A program made the translations under genes and the position numbers. Positions 7,736 through 16,381 of a DNA stretch of 64,000 nucleotides are shown here, in pieces. Each line of letters opens with the position of its first letter. Position 1 is the stretch's first letter. The DNA is from [Clostridium] clostridioforme AGR2157. GTDB lineage: Bacteria; Bacillota; Clostridia; Lachnospirales; Lachnospiraceae. The DNA lies in the NCBI RefSeq assembly GCF_000424325.1, contig NZ_AUJR01000006.1:1-64000 (forward strand), in the 5' to 3' direction. Below the pieces are notes generated by a model. It searched no databases, was not told the DNA's origin, and worked only from the letters and a program-made list of their open reading frames with translations.

Positions 7736-9958
7736 TTATTTTTCAGCCTCCTTGAGTACATAAATCAACGACGCGAAATCTCCTCCTTTTTTATTTAAAC
7801 GCTCTCTGTCCAAAGGTATTCCGACATACATGAGTTCATCACCATACGCCTGATATATGGTTTCTTCACATTGTACATCATAGAGTCTTTCTTTGTCCAA
7901 CCCTTGAAGCTTTAAACGCAGCCAAGACGCATTTACTTTATTCAACTTTTGATAAAATCCGGCAATCGCTTGTTTTTTGTCCTGTGAAACTACCATCCAT
8001 GCTGTATCATTTCCCTCAAACGGGCTGCGTAATCTGTAGAAATCGCCATCCATTTGAATCAATTCTCTGTTCTCCTTCATGAATTCAATCTGTTCTTTGA
8101 CCATCTCCATCTCTCTATCACTTAACAAATTGAGATCCAATTCATACCCGAATGTGCCAAAATATGCAACATTTGCTCTTGTTGAAAGCGGAGTAACTCT
8201 GTAAAGCTGATGATTCGGCACTGCGGATACATGGGTCCCCATACTTACAATTGGATATACATAGGAAGTTCCATACTGAATTTTTGTTCTTTCATTGCCA
8301 TCTGTGTCATCACTTGTCCATGTCTGTGGAGCAAAGTACAACATCGCCGGGTCAAATCTTGCACCTCCACTTGCGCAGGATTCAAAGAGAATTTCCGGAA
8401 ATTCTGTTGTAAGCCTTGTATATAAATCATACACTCCAAGGATATATTTATGCATGACTTCCCCTTGCGAAGAAGCATCCAATCCTCTGCTATACGGTTC
8501 TGTCATATACCGATTCATATCCCATTTGATGTAAGAGATTGAAGACTCCCGGATGATTTTGGAAACCATCGCGTAAATGTAATCCACTACTTCCTTTCTG
8601 GAGAAATCTAATACATGCTGATGTCTGGAATGCGATTCAAACCGCTCCGGAACCCCTATGATCCAATCAGGATGTGCCCGATACAAGTCACTGTCTTTAT
8701 TTACCATCTCAAGCTCTACCCAAAGACCAAATTTTAACCCCATTTCTTCCACTTTGTGAGAGAGTCCTGAGATACCATCCGGCAGTTTTTCCAGATTCAC
8801 ATACCAGTCACCTAACCCTCTGTAATCATCATTTCGGGTACCAAACCATCCATCATCCAAAACAAAAAGCTCTACCCCTGCTTCTTTTGCCTTTGCCGCA
8901 ATATTTAGTATTTTCTCTTCATTGAAATCAAAATAGGTAGCTTCCCAGTTATTTAGAAGAATCGGTCGCGCCTGATCTCTCCACATCCCTCGCATCAACC
9001 GTTTCCGGTACAATTTGTGATACGTCTGGCTCATCTTGTTTAATCCCTGACTGCTGTAGACCATAACAACTTCCGGTGTCTGAAACTCTTCCCCTGCGCT
9101 CAATTCCCAGTGGAATCCTTCTGGATGAATTCCCATCATAACTCTGGTTATATCAAAAGTTGAAACCTCTATTTGCGCCAGAAAATTTCCACTGTAAACA
9201 AGACTGAATCCATATACATCTCCCTGATCTTCTGTTGTGTGAGGCCGCTTCAGCGCAAGGAACGGATTGTGCTCTGCACTACTACATGTCCCGGTCAGAC
9301 TCTGTACCGCCTGAATTCCCATTTCCAACTTCCTGTTTTTCACATAACGCTCTCTGGCCCAAGCGCCGGAAAGATGCACCATTTCATAGTCCATATCCGG
9401 AAATTCTACACTTGCACTCATCGCACGTTCCAGTACGATTTTCTGATTTCCTTTCTGAACAATCCTGCTATTTCTTGTAAGAACGGGCATCTCTGCAAAT
9501 ACTGTATAAGAAAGCACCAGATCGGTATCCATAAGAGAATCATGAAGCAGAATCTCTAATGTCTGTGCTTCCTCGTCGTTTTCAGTATAAACAGCCGGTA
9601 ACGGTGTAAGGTTTTTTTTGCCACCATAGATTTCATGTGACCGATAGGTGAAATTTACAATTCTGCTTCCATTTTCTTGTCTTACCGACAATGCGGGACT
9701 TCTGTAATCCCCTGTCCCATATACCGGATATTCCTGCTTTGTGTAATGCATAGACAGCGTTCCCGGTTCCGGTATGCAAATCGACATATGCGAACGTATA
9801 CATTCTTCGTGAAGATAAGTAAAATCTTCTTTATCCCGAACCGCCTTTCCATAGTACAGGTTCTCCAGTTGACCATTCTCCATAATATGGATAATATAAC
9901 TCACTTCTTTGTTGAAAATGTGAAATGTTTTTGTTTTTTCATGATACTTTATCGCCAT
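7736..9958 (-). CDS. alpha-galactosidase, GH36
   Basis: The 740 residues match the bacterial GH36 length. The enzyme removes terminal alpha-1,6-galactose from melibiose, raffinose and stachyose. The N-terminal beta-supersandwich is followed by the (beta/alpha)8 barrel with LFVLDDGWFGTRNDD, then the nucleophile Asp in YIKWDMNRYM, CASGGARFDPAMLYF, and the acid/base Asp in TWTSDDTDGNERT. No signal peptide is visible, so it acts in the cytoplasm on sugars brought in by the upstream ABC transporter. A terminator-like hairpin separates it from the permease gene, so its transcription may be reduced relative to the transporter or driven separately. Confidence 0.93.
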   Translation of the reverse strand: MAIKYHEKTKTFHIFNKEVSYIIHIMENGQLENLYYGKAVRDKEDFTYLHEECIRSHMSICIPEPGTLSMHYTKQEYPVYGTGDYRSPALSVRQENGSRIVNFTYRSHEIYGGKKNLTPLPAVYTENDEEAQTLEILLHDSLMDTDLVLSYTVFAEMPVLTRNSRIVQKGNQKIVLERAMSASVEFPDMDYEMVHLSGAWARERYVKNRKLEMGIQAVQSLTGTCSSAEHNPFLALKRPHTTEDQGDVYGFSLVYSGNFLAQIEVSTFDITRVMMGIHPEGFHWELSAGEEFQTPEVVMVYSSQGLNKMSQTYHKLYRKRLMRGMWRDQARPILLNNWEATYFDFNEEKILNIAAKAKEAGVELFVLDDGWFGTRNDDYRGLGDWYVNLEKLPDGISGLSHKVEEMGLKFGLWVELEMVNKDSDLYRAHPDWIIGVPERFESHSRHQHVLDFSRKEVVDYIYAMVSKIIRESSISYIKWDMNRYMTEPYSRGLDASSQGEVMHKYILGVYDLYTRLTTEFPEILFESCASGGARFDPAMLYFAPQTWTSDDTDGNERTKIQYGTSYVYPIVSMGTHVSAVPNHQLYRVTPLSTRANVAYFGTFGYELDLNLLSDREMEMVKEQIEFMKENRELIQMDGDFYRLRSPFEGNDTAWMVVSQDKKQAIAGFYQKLNKVNASWLRLKLQGLDKERLYDVQCEETIYQAYGDELMYVGIPLDRERLNKKGGDFASLIYVLKEAEK

Positions 9959-9973
9959 AATTCTCTCCTTGTT

Positions 9974-10009
9974 TAAAAAAAGGCTGACGTAATCACTGTT
10001 ACGCCAGCC
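9974..10009 (-). terminator. terminator within the alpha-galactoside operon
   Basis: Read on the minus strand, GGCTGGCGTAA pairs with TTACGTCAGCC (one mismatch) and is followed by TTTTTTT. It lies between the second permease gene and the alpha-galactosidase gene and could set a transporter-to-enzyme expression ratio. Confidence 0.8.
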
Positions 10010-10023
10010 AAAAATGTCTACGG

Positions 10024-10863
10024 TTATAATTTACCACCGCTGGTAGCAATTCCTTCAATAAATTGTTTCTGGAAAATCACATAAATGATAATCATCGGTA
10101 CACATGCAATCAAAGACGCTGCCATCAGTTCCGGGAACTTCGCTACATACTGTCCCTGCATCTTTGCCAGTGCAGAGGAAAGAACTAACATGTCTTTGTC
10201 TGTGTTAACAATCATCGGCCACATCAGGTCTTTGAATGCAAAAACTGCTGTAAAAATTCCAAGTGCCACCATGCCAGATCTCGTCAGCGGTGCCATGATA
10301 TAAAGAAAGGTTTGACCGATGTTACATCCATCCAGTCTTGACGCTTCTTCCAGATCATTTGGCAACCCCATATATCCCTGACGCAAAAGGAACGTTCCAA
10401 ATGCTGTTACCATACCTGGGAATACCAATGCAAAAATGGTATTCAGCATCCCCATTTTACTAATCATCAGATACTGCGGAATAATGAAAATTTGCACTGG
10501 AACCATCATCTGAAACAATACCAATGAGAAACAAAAGTTCCTTCCTTTAAAGTGAAGCCTTGCAAATGCATACCCTGCCATCGTTGCCGTCAAAACCGCA
10601 CATAAAACACGGAAGAGGATTAACAGAAATGTGTTTTTATACAGCATCAGGAAGTTCATATTATTCAAAACTGCTGTGAACGCCTCTGTTCTCCATAACT
10701 TTGGAAAAATTACAAAAGGATTAATTGCGGTGGCTTCTGTGACCGATTTAAAAGATGTCAGTATCATCCATAAAAAGGGGACCATCATCGTAATCGATAT
10801 AAGAACCAATACAATGTGTATTACAATTGTAGATATTTTTCTTTTTGTTTCCATACTAGCCAT
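10024..10863 (-). CDS. sugar ABC transporter permease (MsmG/RafG-like)
   Basis: The 279-residue inner-membrane permease has six predicted helices and the binding-protein-dependent EAA loop, here DLEEASRLDGCNIGQTFLYI (about 180-200), which docks the ATPase. It would form a heterodimer with the permease encoded just upstream to import alpha-galactosides. The start at 10863 is chosen because AGGGGGG stands just before it; a longer reading would overlap the upstream gene. No ATPase gene is nearby, so a shared MsmK-type ATPase elsewhere is expected. Confidence 0.9.
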   Translation of the reverse strand: MASMETKRKISTIVIHIVLVLISITMMVPFLWMILTSFKSVTEATAINPFVIFPKLWRTEAFTAVLNNMNFLMLYKNTFLLILFRVLCAVLTATMAGYAFARLHFKGRNFCFSLVLFQMMVPVQIFIIPQYLMISKMGMLNTIFALVFPGMVTAFGTFLLRQGYMGLPNDLEEASRLDGCNIGQTFLYIMAPLTRSGMVALGIFTAVFAFKDLMWPMIVNTDKDMLVLSSALAKMQGQYVAKFPELMAASLIACVPMIIIYVIFQKQFIEGIATSGGKL

Positions 10864-10873
10864 TCTGCCCCCC

Positions 10874-11773
10874 CTAATTATAGAATACCCATTTTTTCTG
10901 TCCAATCATCTGGAATACGGTAAGAATCATCGTAAGAACAAGAAGGAGAACAACAATCGTTGCGCCATATCCCATATTCTTATTAATGAATGCGTATTTA
11001 TAGAATAAATATACCAGTGACTGTGTCTTTTCAAGTGCCGGATTCGTCTTATCTATTACCATGTAAATCAAGTCGAATACCTGAAGGGAACTAATTACGC
11101 GGGTTACCAGCACAAAGAAAATTGTCGGGGACAATAAAGGAATTGTGATGTAAAAAAAGCTTTTCACTCCTGTTGCCCCGTCAATTTCTGCCGCCTCATA
11201 ATAATCATGGGGAATCTCCTGCAGCCCGGAAAGAAATAGTACCATGTTGTATCCAAGTATTGACCAGACACCAATCACTGCAATCGAAAATACCGCGATC
11301 CTCGGATCAGAAATCCATTTTACATGAATATGGAACAGATTATTAATCAATCCAAAATCTGAGTTGAATAACCATCGCCATACCATAGCCACTGCTGCCG
11401 GAGCCGCAACCATCGGAAGGAATATGATGGTTCTATATACAGAACGTCCTCTCATCTTTCTGTTCAGAAGAACTGCCAGAACCAGTGCGATAGCAATGGA
11501 AAACGGAACTTCCACAATCGCATATTTTAATGTATTAATCAGAGCCTGCCATACTTCTTTATCTCCGAATACCTTCACATAATTATCCAATCCAACAAAA
11601 ATATTTCCTCTTCCAAAGTCCCCTGTTTTGAAGAAACTTTGGTAAATTGTCTGAAAAATAGGAATGAGATTCAAAATAATCAACCCTACCATCGTTGGCA
11701 AAATAAACAGCCAGCCCCATAGAAATTCACTGCGCTCTCTGCTTGTTCCCATAAGTTTTCTCTTTTTATCCAT
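10874..11773 (-). CDS. sugar ABC transporter permease (MsmF/RafF-like)
   Basis: The 299-residue permease has the long periplasmic-facing N-terminus and first helix (FLWGWLFILPTMVGLIILNLIP) typical of the F-type subunit. It carries the EAA motif YYEAAEIDGATGVKSFFYIT at about 200-220. It pairs with the G-type permease encoded 10 bases downstream. The ATG at 11773 begins MDKKRKLMG; AAAGGAAG is rather far upstream, and an in-frame GTG at 11782 or ATG at 11809 are alternatives. It follows the binding-protein gene by about 60 bases. Confidence 0.88.
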   Translation of the reverse strand: MDKKRKLMGTSRERSEFLWGWLFILPTMVGLIILNLIPIFQTIYQSFFKTGDFGRGNIFVGLDNYVKVFGDKEVWQALINTLKYAIVEVPFSIAIALVLAVLLNRKMRGRSVYRTIIFLPMVAAPAAVAMVWRWLFNSDFGLINNLFHIHVKWISDPRIAVFSIAVIGVWSILGYNMVLFLSGLQEIPHDYYEAAEIDGATGVKSFFYITIPLLSPTIFFVLVTRVISSLQVFDLIYMVIDKTNPALEKTQSLVYLFYKYAFINKNMGYGATIVVLLLVLTMILTVFQMIGQKKWVFYN

Positions 11774-11837
11774 GCAAACCACTACTTCCTTTAATACAGG
11801 CAGATTCAAAAGAATCTGCCTGACAAATTGAAACGTT

Positions 11838-13133
11838 TTAATGTGCTTCTTCCTCTAGCTTATTGTTCATCTGATCTGCCATCTCTTTGCACACATCTGC
11901 CATACTCTTTTGGCCTGTGTAAACACTCTTTAACAACTCACTGTCCTCATTCTCCCAAGTTACGGTAGATCTTGAATATGGCCTGATTTCCATATCATCC
12001 ATCATGTTCAAATAAGCCTGTAAATTGAAGTCTGCTGAATTTTTCCATGCGTCAGATGTTCCCTTGTATGCGGACATCGTAACACCAAGTTCTGCCTGTT
12101 TTTCCTGTGCCTCTTTGGAACCCAAATATTCAATTAACTTCCATGCATTTTCCGTATTTTTGCCGTTGGCTGATGCAGCCCATCCAAGCCCATTGTATAC
12201 GGAAGCTCTTCTTCCTGTTGTTGCATTTTTCGGAAGTTCTACAACATCACAGTTCTCAGCCGTGTACTCATTAGACTTATAGGCTGGAAGCATCCAGGAA
12301 CCCTGGCATACCATCGCAACTTTACCCGACTGGAACAAAACATCCTCACTGTTTTCAGACATCGTCTCCAGAGAAGGCATCACACCATCCTGAATCCAAC
12401 CTTCTAATGTTTCCATTGCTTCAATTGTCTTCGGATCATCCCAGCCTGATTTTGTCCTGTCATCATTAATGATATACCCGCCGTTATCGAAAACCATATT
12501 GTAATAACCAGCCTGATTGGTGTCATTTCTCATTGCAAGCCCATACTGACTTCCATCTTCTTTTGTCAGCTTCTTTGCCGCTTCTGTCACATCGTCCCAT
12601 GTCCAGTCTGCAGTAGGATATGCAAGCCCTGCTTCATCAAACATCGTCTTATTGTACCACAGAGCGATTGTATCCACGTCCTTTGGCACTGCGTAATATT
12701 TATCTTTATATGTGTACAATCCCCAAATATCCTCTGGATAATTTTCAGGATCAATGGTATCACTTTCCGCAATTTTATCTGTTAAGTCTAGAAGCATACC
12801 GTTAGACATGTATCTTTCACTTTCGTTCGAGTGCATCCAAAATACATCTGGAAGAGAGCCGCCCTGTGCACCTGCTTCCAGCATGGTCCAATACTCGTCC
12901 CATTTTACCACAGTAAGCTTTGTTTTAATTCCTGTCTCTTCTGTGAAATCTGCGAGAATCTCTTTGATTCCAGGCTCCTGATAAGAATCCCAGATAGAAA
13001 CAGAGAGTTCTCCACTGTTTGATTTTTCCTTGTTGTCATCTGTACTTTCACTGTTTCGGTTTCCTCCGCATGCTGCCAGTGAAAGTGCCATAGCCCCTGC
13101 CAACACCATAGCCAACGCCTTCTTGAATTTCAT
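11838..13133 (-). CDS. extracellular sugar-binding lipoprotein (MsmE/RafE-like)
   Basis: The 431-residue family 1 solute-binding protein starts with a lipoprotein signal (MKFKKALAMVLAGAMALSL, lipobox LAAC at about 19-22). The mature part shows the usual pattern SIWDSYQEPGIKEILADF, a W-rich middle (TADWTWDDVTEAAKKL) and AMVCQGSWMLPAYK. It would capture alpha-galactosides outside the membrane and pass them to the two permeases. It is the first gene of the operon, with AGGGAGG before the ATG and a promoter about 65 bases upstream. The sugar is inferred from the GH36 gene in the operon. Confidence 0.92.
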   Translation of the reverse strand: MKFKKALAMVLAGAMALSLAACGGNRNSESTDDNKEKSNSGELSVSIWDSYQEPGIKEILADFTEETGIKTKLTVVKWDEYWTMLEAGAQGGSLPDVFWMHSNESERYMSNGMLLDLTDKIAESDTIDPENYPEDIWGLYTYKDKYYAVPKDVDTIALWYNKTMFDEAGLAYPTADWTWDDVTEAAKKLTKEDGSQYGLAMRNDTNQAGYYNMVFDNGGYIINDDRTKSGWDDPKTIEAMETLEGWIQDGVMPSLETMSENSEDVLFQSGKVAMVCQGSWMLPAYKSNEYTAENCDVVELPKNATTGRRASVYNGLGWAASANGKNTENAWKLIEYLGSKEAQEKQAELGVTMSAYKGTSDAWKNSADFNLQAYLNMMDDMEIRPYSRSTVTWENEDSELLKSVYTGQKSMADVCKEMADQMNNKLEEEAH

Positions 13134-13198
13134 ATTTTTCCTCCCTTATTTTTTTGTCATATTACTTGATTTAGCATCTGTTTCATATGTTGTTTTTT

Positions 13199-13226
13199 AT
13201 TATAATTTCACATGGAATAATGTTAA
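13199..13226 (-). promoter_or_regulatory. promoter of the alpha-galactoside operon
   Basis: On the minus strand, TTAACA, a 16-base spacer and TATAAT lie upstream of the binding-protein gene. The remaining 13227-13498 is very AT-rich and should contain the divergent promoter of the YesL-like gene and any AraC sites, which I could not pick out with confidence. Confidence 0.65.
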
Positions 13227-13498
13227 ATGGAGATTTGTCTGCATTATATGGAAAAATGTTATTTTTATGTATTTTTTCTTGTTTCCATAACATTCTTCTT
13301 AATTTTTCAGCATTTTACCAATTACAATACCCTTTTTTTTGAATTACAAGATAATTTTTCAAAATCACCCCAACATTTTTCTATATTTCTTTTGCTTTTC
13401 TTCGTTCAGAACAAAACCTTTTGCAATCTGTACAAATCGATGTTAGAATACCTAATAGAATTGATGCTCATAAAAACGAGAAAGTCGAGGAAACCTAT

Positions 13499-14116
13499 AT
13501 GAATCTATTGAATGAAAACAACGTAGTCCATATCTTTTTAAATAAAATCGGCGATATTGTAATTGCGAATCTGCTCTTCCTTCTGTGCTGTATTCCCATC
13601 ATCACTATCGGTCCCTCCCTTACTGCACTGTATCATTGTATGCTCCGTTCAATCAAGGGAAATGACTATGGAACAATCCGCACCTTCTTCCACGCCTTGA
13701 AGGAAAACTTTGTGCAGTCTTTGATTGTCTGGCTTAGCATGATTGCCGCAGCCTTTATCTTAATCACGAACATTGGATTTTTGTGGTCCTCCCCATCCAT
13801 CACAGGACAACTCCTACTCTGCGCATCATTTGGAGTGGCTGTACTACTGCTCATTCTGGCGCTTTACATATTCCCAGTGATTGCAGTATTTTCTAACACT
13901 ACCAGACAGCTTGTCAAAAATGCGTTTGCTTTCGCCTTTATGCACATTCCATCTACTTTAGCGATTGTGACAATTTCAACGCTCCCTATGATTATGACTT
14001 ATTTAGACTTAAAACTTTTGCCACTTTATGCCTATTGCTGGTTCTTTTTTGGATTTGGTTTAACCGCCTACATCAATTCCCTTTTGTTTTACAGAATGTT
14101 CAGGCCTTACTTGTAA
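13499..14116 (+). CDS. YesL/DUF624 family membrane protein
   Basis: The 205-residue protein has five hydrophobic segments and the DUF624 pattern: NKIGDIVIANLLFLLCCIPIITIGPSLTALY near the N-terminus and a terminal FFGFGLTAYINSLLFYRMFRPYL. Members sit next to carbohydrate ABC transporters and are thought to assist them, but their job is not established. The start at 13499 follows GAGGAAA by 5 bases; an upstream reading lacks a ribosome site. It is divergent from the alpha-galactoside operon and equally AT-rich, so it belongs to the same insert. Confidence 0.8.
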   Translation: MNLLNENNVVHIFLNKIGDIVIANLLFLLCCIPIITIGPSLTALYHCMLRSIKGNDYGTIRTFFHALKENFVQSLIVWLSMIAAAFILITNIGFLWSSPSITGQLLLCASFGVAVLLLILALYIFPVIAVFSNTTRQLVKNAFAFAFMHIPSTLAIVTISTLPMIMTYLDLKLLPLYAYCWFFFGFGLTAYINSLLFYRMFRPYL

Positions 14117-14192
14117 AAGAGTAGCGCAGCCTTGCAAAGCTTGGGCGGGATTGTCTAACTAAACGACATTATACAGAAAGCCGCCCCTTTCT

Positions 14193-14276
14193 TATTGGAA
14201 GCCTCTGTATAACATCCTTGAATCCTCAGACCTGAATGCTATGGTGGTCAATGCCCGCCATATGAAGGCTGTCCCC
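14193..14276 (+). pseudogene. IS110-family transposase fragment
   Basis: An uninterrupted reading of 28 codons gives YWKPLYNILESSDLN and then VVNARHMKAVP, which matches the conserved central part of IS110 transposases (YWKP...LVNARHxKNVPGRK). Nothing else of the element is recognisable, and the similarity stops at the LysR stop codon. It marks a decayed insertion at the right edge of the AT-rich sugar insert. Confidence 0.65.
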
Positions 14277-15128
14277 TCACGCCTGGCATCCATCCCGGAA
14301 CCCATAACGCTGGATCCAATCACAGATATCCCGGATAATGGGCAGAGGAGTTCCCCGCCGGATCACAATAGTATTCTGGTAATGGAAGGGCGGATTTAAG
14401 CTGGAGCAGGCCAGGCCTGTTCCGCGCACCAGGCTTTTTGGGATCAGGGCGGCGCATTCCCCCATTTTGGCTAAAGCGATGGCGGAACGCAGGTCCTCCG
14501 GTTCGGCGTAGATGGGCATCAGCTGTTGGGCGTTCCCGCAGGCTTCGTCGGCCAGCTGACGCAGATGGGTGTCCGGTGCCGGGAGAGCCAGAGGGAGGGG
14601 AGCGCCTTCCAGGGCGGGGAGGAAGGCAGTGACCAGCTCATCCTCCTGCAAGGGGATGTATTTTAAAAATTTGTTTCGTTGCCGGGAGGCGAACAGGGCC
14701 AAGTCGATTTCGTTGTTTTCCAGCAGGTTGCGGACTTGCCCTAGCTTCGGGGTGACTGCGGTGACTTCCACATCCGGGTAAGAACGTTTCAGCCAAGGCA
14801 GGATCCGCTCATAGTATAAAGGCTGAAACAGCCTGCAGACACCGATGTGGATGTGGTGGATTTTTGCTTGGCTCAGATCCTTTAAGGCTTCTTGCGCATC
14901 CCCCTTGATTTTCAAAATGGAGCGGGCTCCGTTGATATAGATTTTCCCGGCATCAGTGAGCTGCATTTCTCCCTTGTGCCGGGTAAAGAGCGGCGGCAGT
15001 CCCTCGGCCTCCAGCTTGGAGAGCTGCTGACTGAGGGCGGACTGGGTGAGGAACAGTCGGTCCGCCGCCCGGGATAAGTTTTTTTCTTCTGCAATGGTAA
15101 GTATGTATTCTAATTGTCTGGTGTCCAT
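14277..15128 (-). CDS. LysR-family regulator 1
   Basis: The 283-residue protein has an N-terminal winged helix (MDTRQLEYILTIAEEKNLSRAADRLFLTQSALSQQLSKLE) and a two-lobed effector-binding domain from about 90. It is translated just after a second LysR gene, with a 19-base overlap, so the pair is co-transcribed. Both are divergent from the Tct transporter genes and probably control them in response to its carboxylate substrate. The gene ends at an IS110 scrap, which may have trimmed the original downstream region. Confidence 0.88.
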   Translation of the reverse strand: MDTRQLEYILTIAEEKNLSRAADRLFLTQSALSQQLSKLEAEGLPPLFTRHKGEMQLTDAGKIYINGARSILKIKGDAQEALKDLSQAKIHHIHIGVCRLFQPLYYERILPWLKRSYPDVEVTAVTPKLGQVRNLLENNEIDLALFASRQRNKFLKYIPLQEDELVTAFLPALEGAPLPLALPAPDTHLRQLADEACGNAQQLMPIYAEPEDLRSAIALAKMGECAALIPKSLVRGTGLACSSLNPPFHYQNTIVIRRGTPLPIIRDICDWIQRYGFRDGCQA

Positions 15129-16102
15129 CCATCTTCCTCTTCGAATTCTTTTACCAGCTCCATAGTAAGCTCATTAAAGTCCACTCCCCATGGGTTGACG
15201 GAAAACATCTGCGCTTTTGCGATCAGGTAAGCGAAATAGCGCTGGGGCCGGGTGAGCGGCTCATTTTTTCGGTAAATCGTTCCGATGGCGCAGGTCAGGG
15301 GCGGATTTAATGAAAAATACACTCGGTGCTGGTTCGGCCTGCAGTAAGCATCCGGCAAAAACCCCACCCCCACTCCACCCTGGATCATCTGGTCGATCAG
15401 AAGAACGTTATTGCTTTCGTATACAATGGTAGGTTCCATGCCGACTTCCGACAGTCGGCCCAGGACAACCTTCCGGTTGGTGGTGTCCGGCCCCCACATG
15501 ACAAAAGGCGTATCCTGAAAACGTTCTACATTGATCTGGGCCTTGGGTGCCGTGGGCGGGCTTGCTAAGGAAGCCAGAGGGTGGAAATCGGGGACACAGA
15601 GATAAAGCTCGTCAATGCTGTTCTGCATGACATTGTAAGTAATCATATCCTCTTTCGTGACGGATCCTAGGACAAGGTCTGTCTCGTGGTTGTCCAGGGC
15701 CTGCAGGAGAGAAACCAGGTAGCCTTCTTTTATATCAATATAAATATTCGGATAGCGGCGATAGAATTGGGCGAAGGCCTTGCTGAATACAGTGCTCCCC
15801 CGGTGCGGGGTAACGCCGACCGTAAAACGGTCTGTGTACTGACTGCTTAAAGAAATCATGGACTGGTAGGTCCGGTTCTTTACCTGGATTATTTCCCGAC
15901 AGGCTTCCAGATAGATCTGTCCAGCCGGGGTCGGGACAAATTCTTTTTTCTGCCGGGTGAAAAGTGTCTGTTTTAAATTCCGTTCCGTATTGCTTAAAAA
16001 GGAAGATAATGTGGGCTGGGAGATCCCTAGGCTGGCCGCTGCCGCAGACAGGTTCTTTTTTTCTGCAATCGCCACAATGTATTCGCAGGCTTTTGTATTC
16101 AT
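15110..16102 (-). CDS. LysR-family regulator 2
   Basis: The 330-residue protein has a winged helix (ACEYIVAIAEKKNLSAAAASLGISQPTLSSFLSNTE) and an effector domain with ERFQDTPFVMWGPDT and a GGVGVGFLPDAYC turn. The start at 16102 follows GAGGTG by about 5 bases; the longer reading has no ribosome site. It is the first gene of a two-gene regulator operon, transcribed away from tctC across a 279-base region that carries three CTAATAG/AACAGT palindromes. Two co-transcribed LysR proteins for one transporter is unusual; they may respond to different effectors or form heteromers (inference). Confidence 0.88.
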   Translation of the reverse strand: MNTKACEYIVAIAEKKNLSAAAASLGISQPTLSSFLSNTERNLKQTLFTRQKKEFVPTPAGQIYLEACREIIQVKNRTYQSMISLSSQYTDRFTVGVTPHRGSTVFSKAFAQFYRRYPNIYIDIKEGYLVSLLQALDNHETDLVLGSVTKEDMITYNVMQNSIDELYLCVPDFHPLASLASPPTAPKAQINVERFQDTPFVMWGPDTTNRKVVLGRLSEVGMEPTIVYESNNVLLIDQMIQGGVGVGFLPDAYCRPNQHRVYFSLNPPLTCAIGTIYRKNEPLTRPQRYFAYLIAKAQMFSVNPWGVDFNELTMELVKEFEEEDGWTPDN

Positions 16103-16160
16103 CACACACCTCATCATAAGTTTGTAATGGATCAGTTCTTTTGTAGTTACATAAATTTTA

Positions 16161-16318
16161 CTAATAGTATACATAGTTTTTTAATCCTTGTAAAATGTTT
16201 TTTTGCCTAATATAATAAAAATATCTTAGAAAGTAATTGTGCAATTCGCGGATTGCTTTCGAAAATTCTGCGCAGGGTTAGGAACAGTAACTGTTAAAAA
16301 TACTAATAGTTCTATTAG
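16161..16318. promoter_or_regulatory. putative LysR operators between the lysR pair and tctC
   Basis: Three dyads are visible: CTAATAG-TATA-CATAG at 16161-16176 (imperfect), AACAGT-A-ACTGTT at 16283-16295 (perfect), and CTAATAG-TT-CTATTAG at 16303-16318 (perfect). The last two lie 65-100 bases upstream of tctC, as expected for LysR recognition and activation sites. The CTAATAG half-site is shared between the two ends of the region. Confidence 0.55.
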
Positions 16319-16381
16319 AAAAATGTTGAGAACTATAAGAGAAATTAATGAAACTCAATACCAAAGAGAGGGAGAATTACT

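Noticed and set aside
11829-11840. AAACGTTT dyad as a CcpA cre site
   Set aside because: It is palindromic but does not fit the full cre consensus and lies inside the operon at the binding-protein stop codon.
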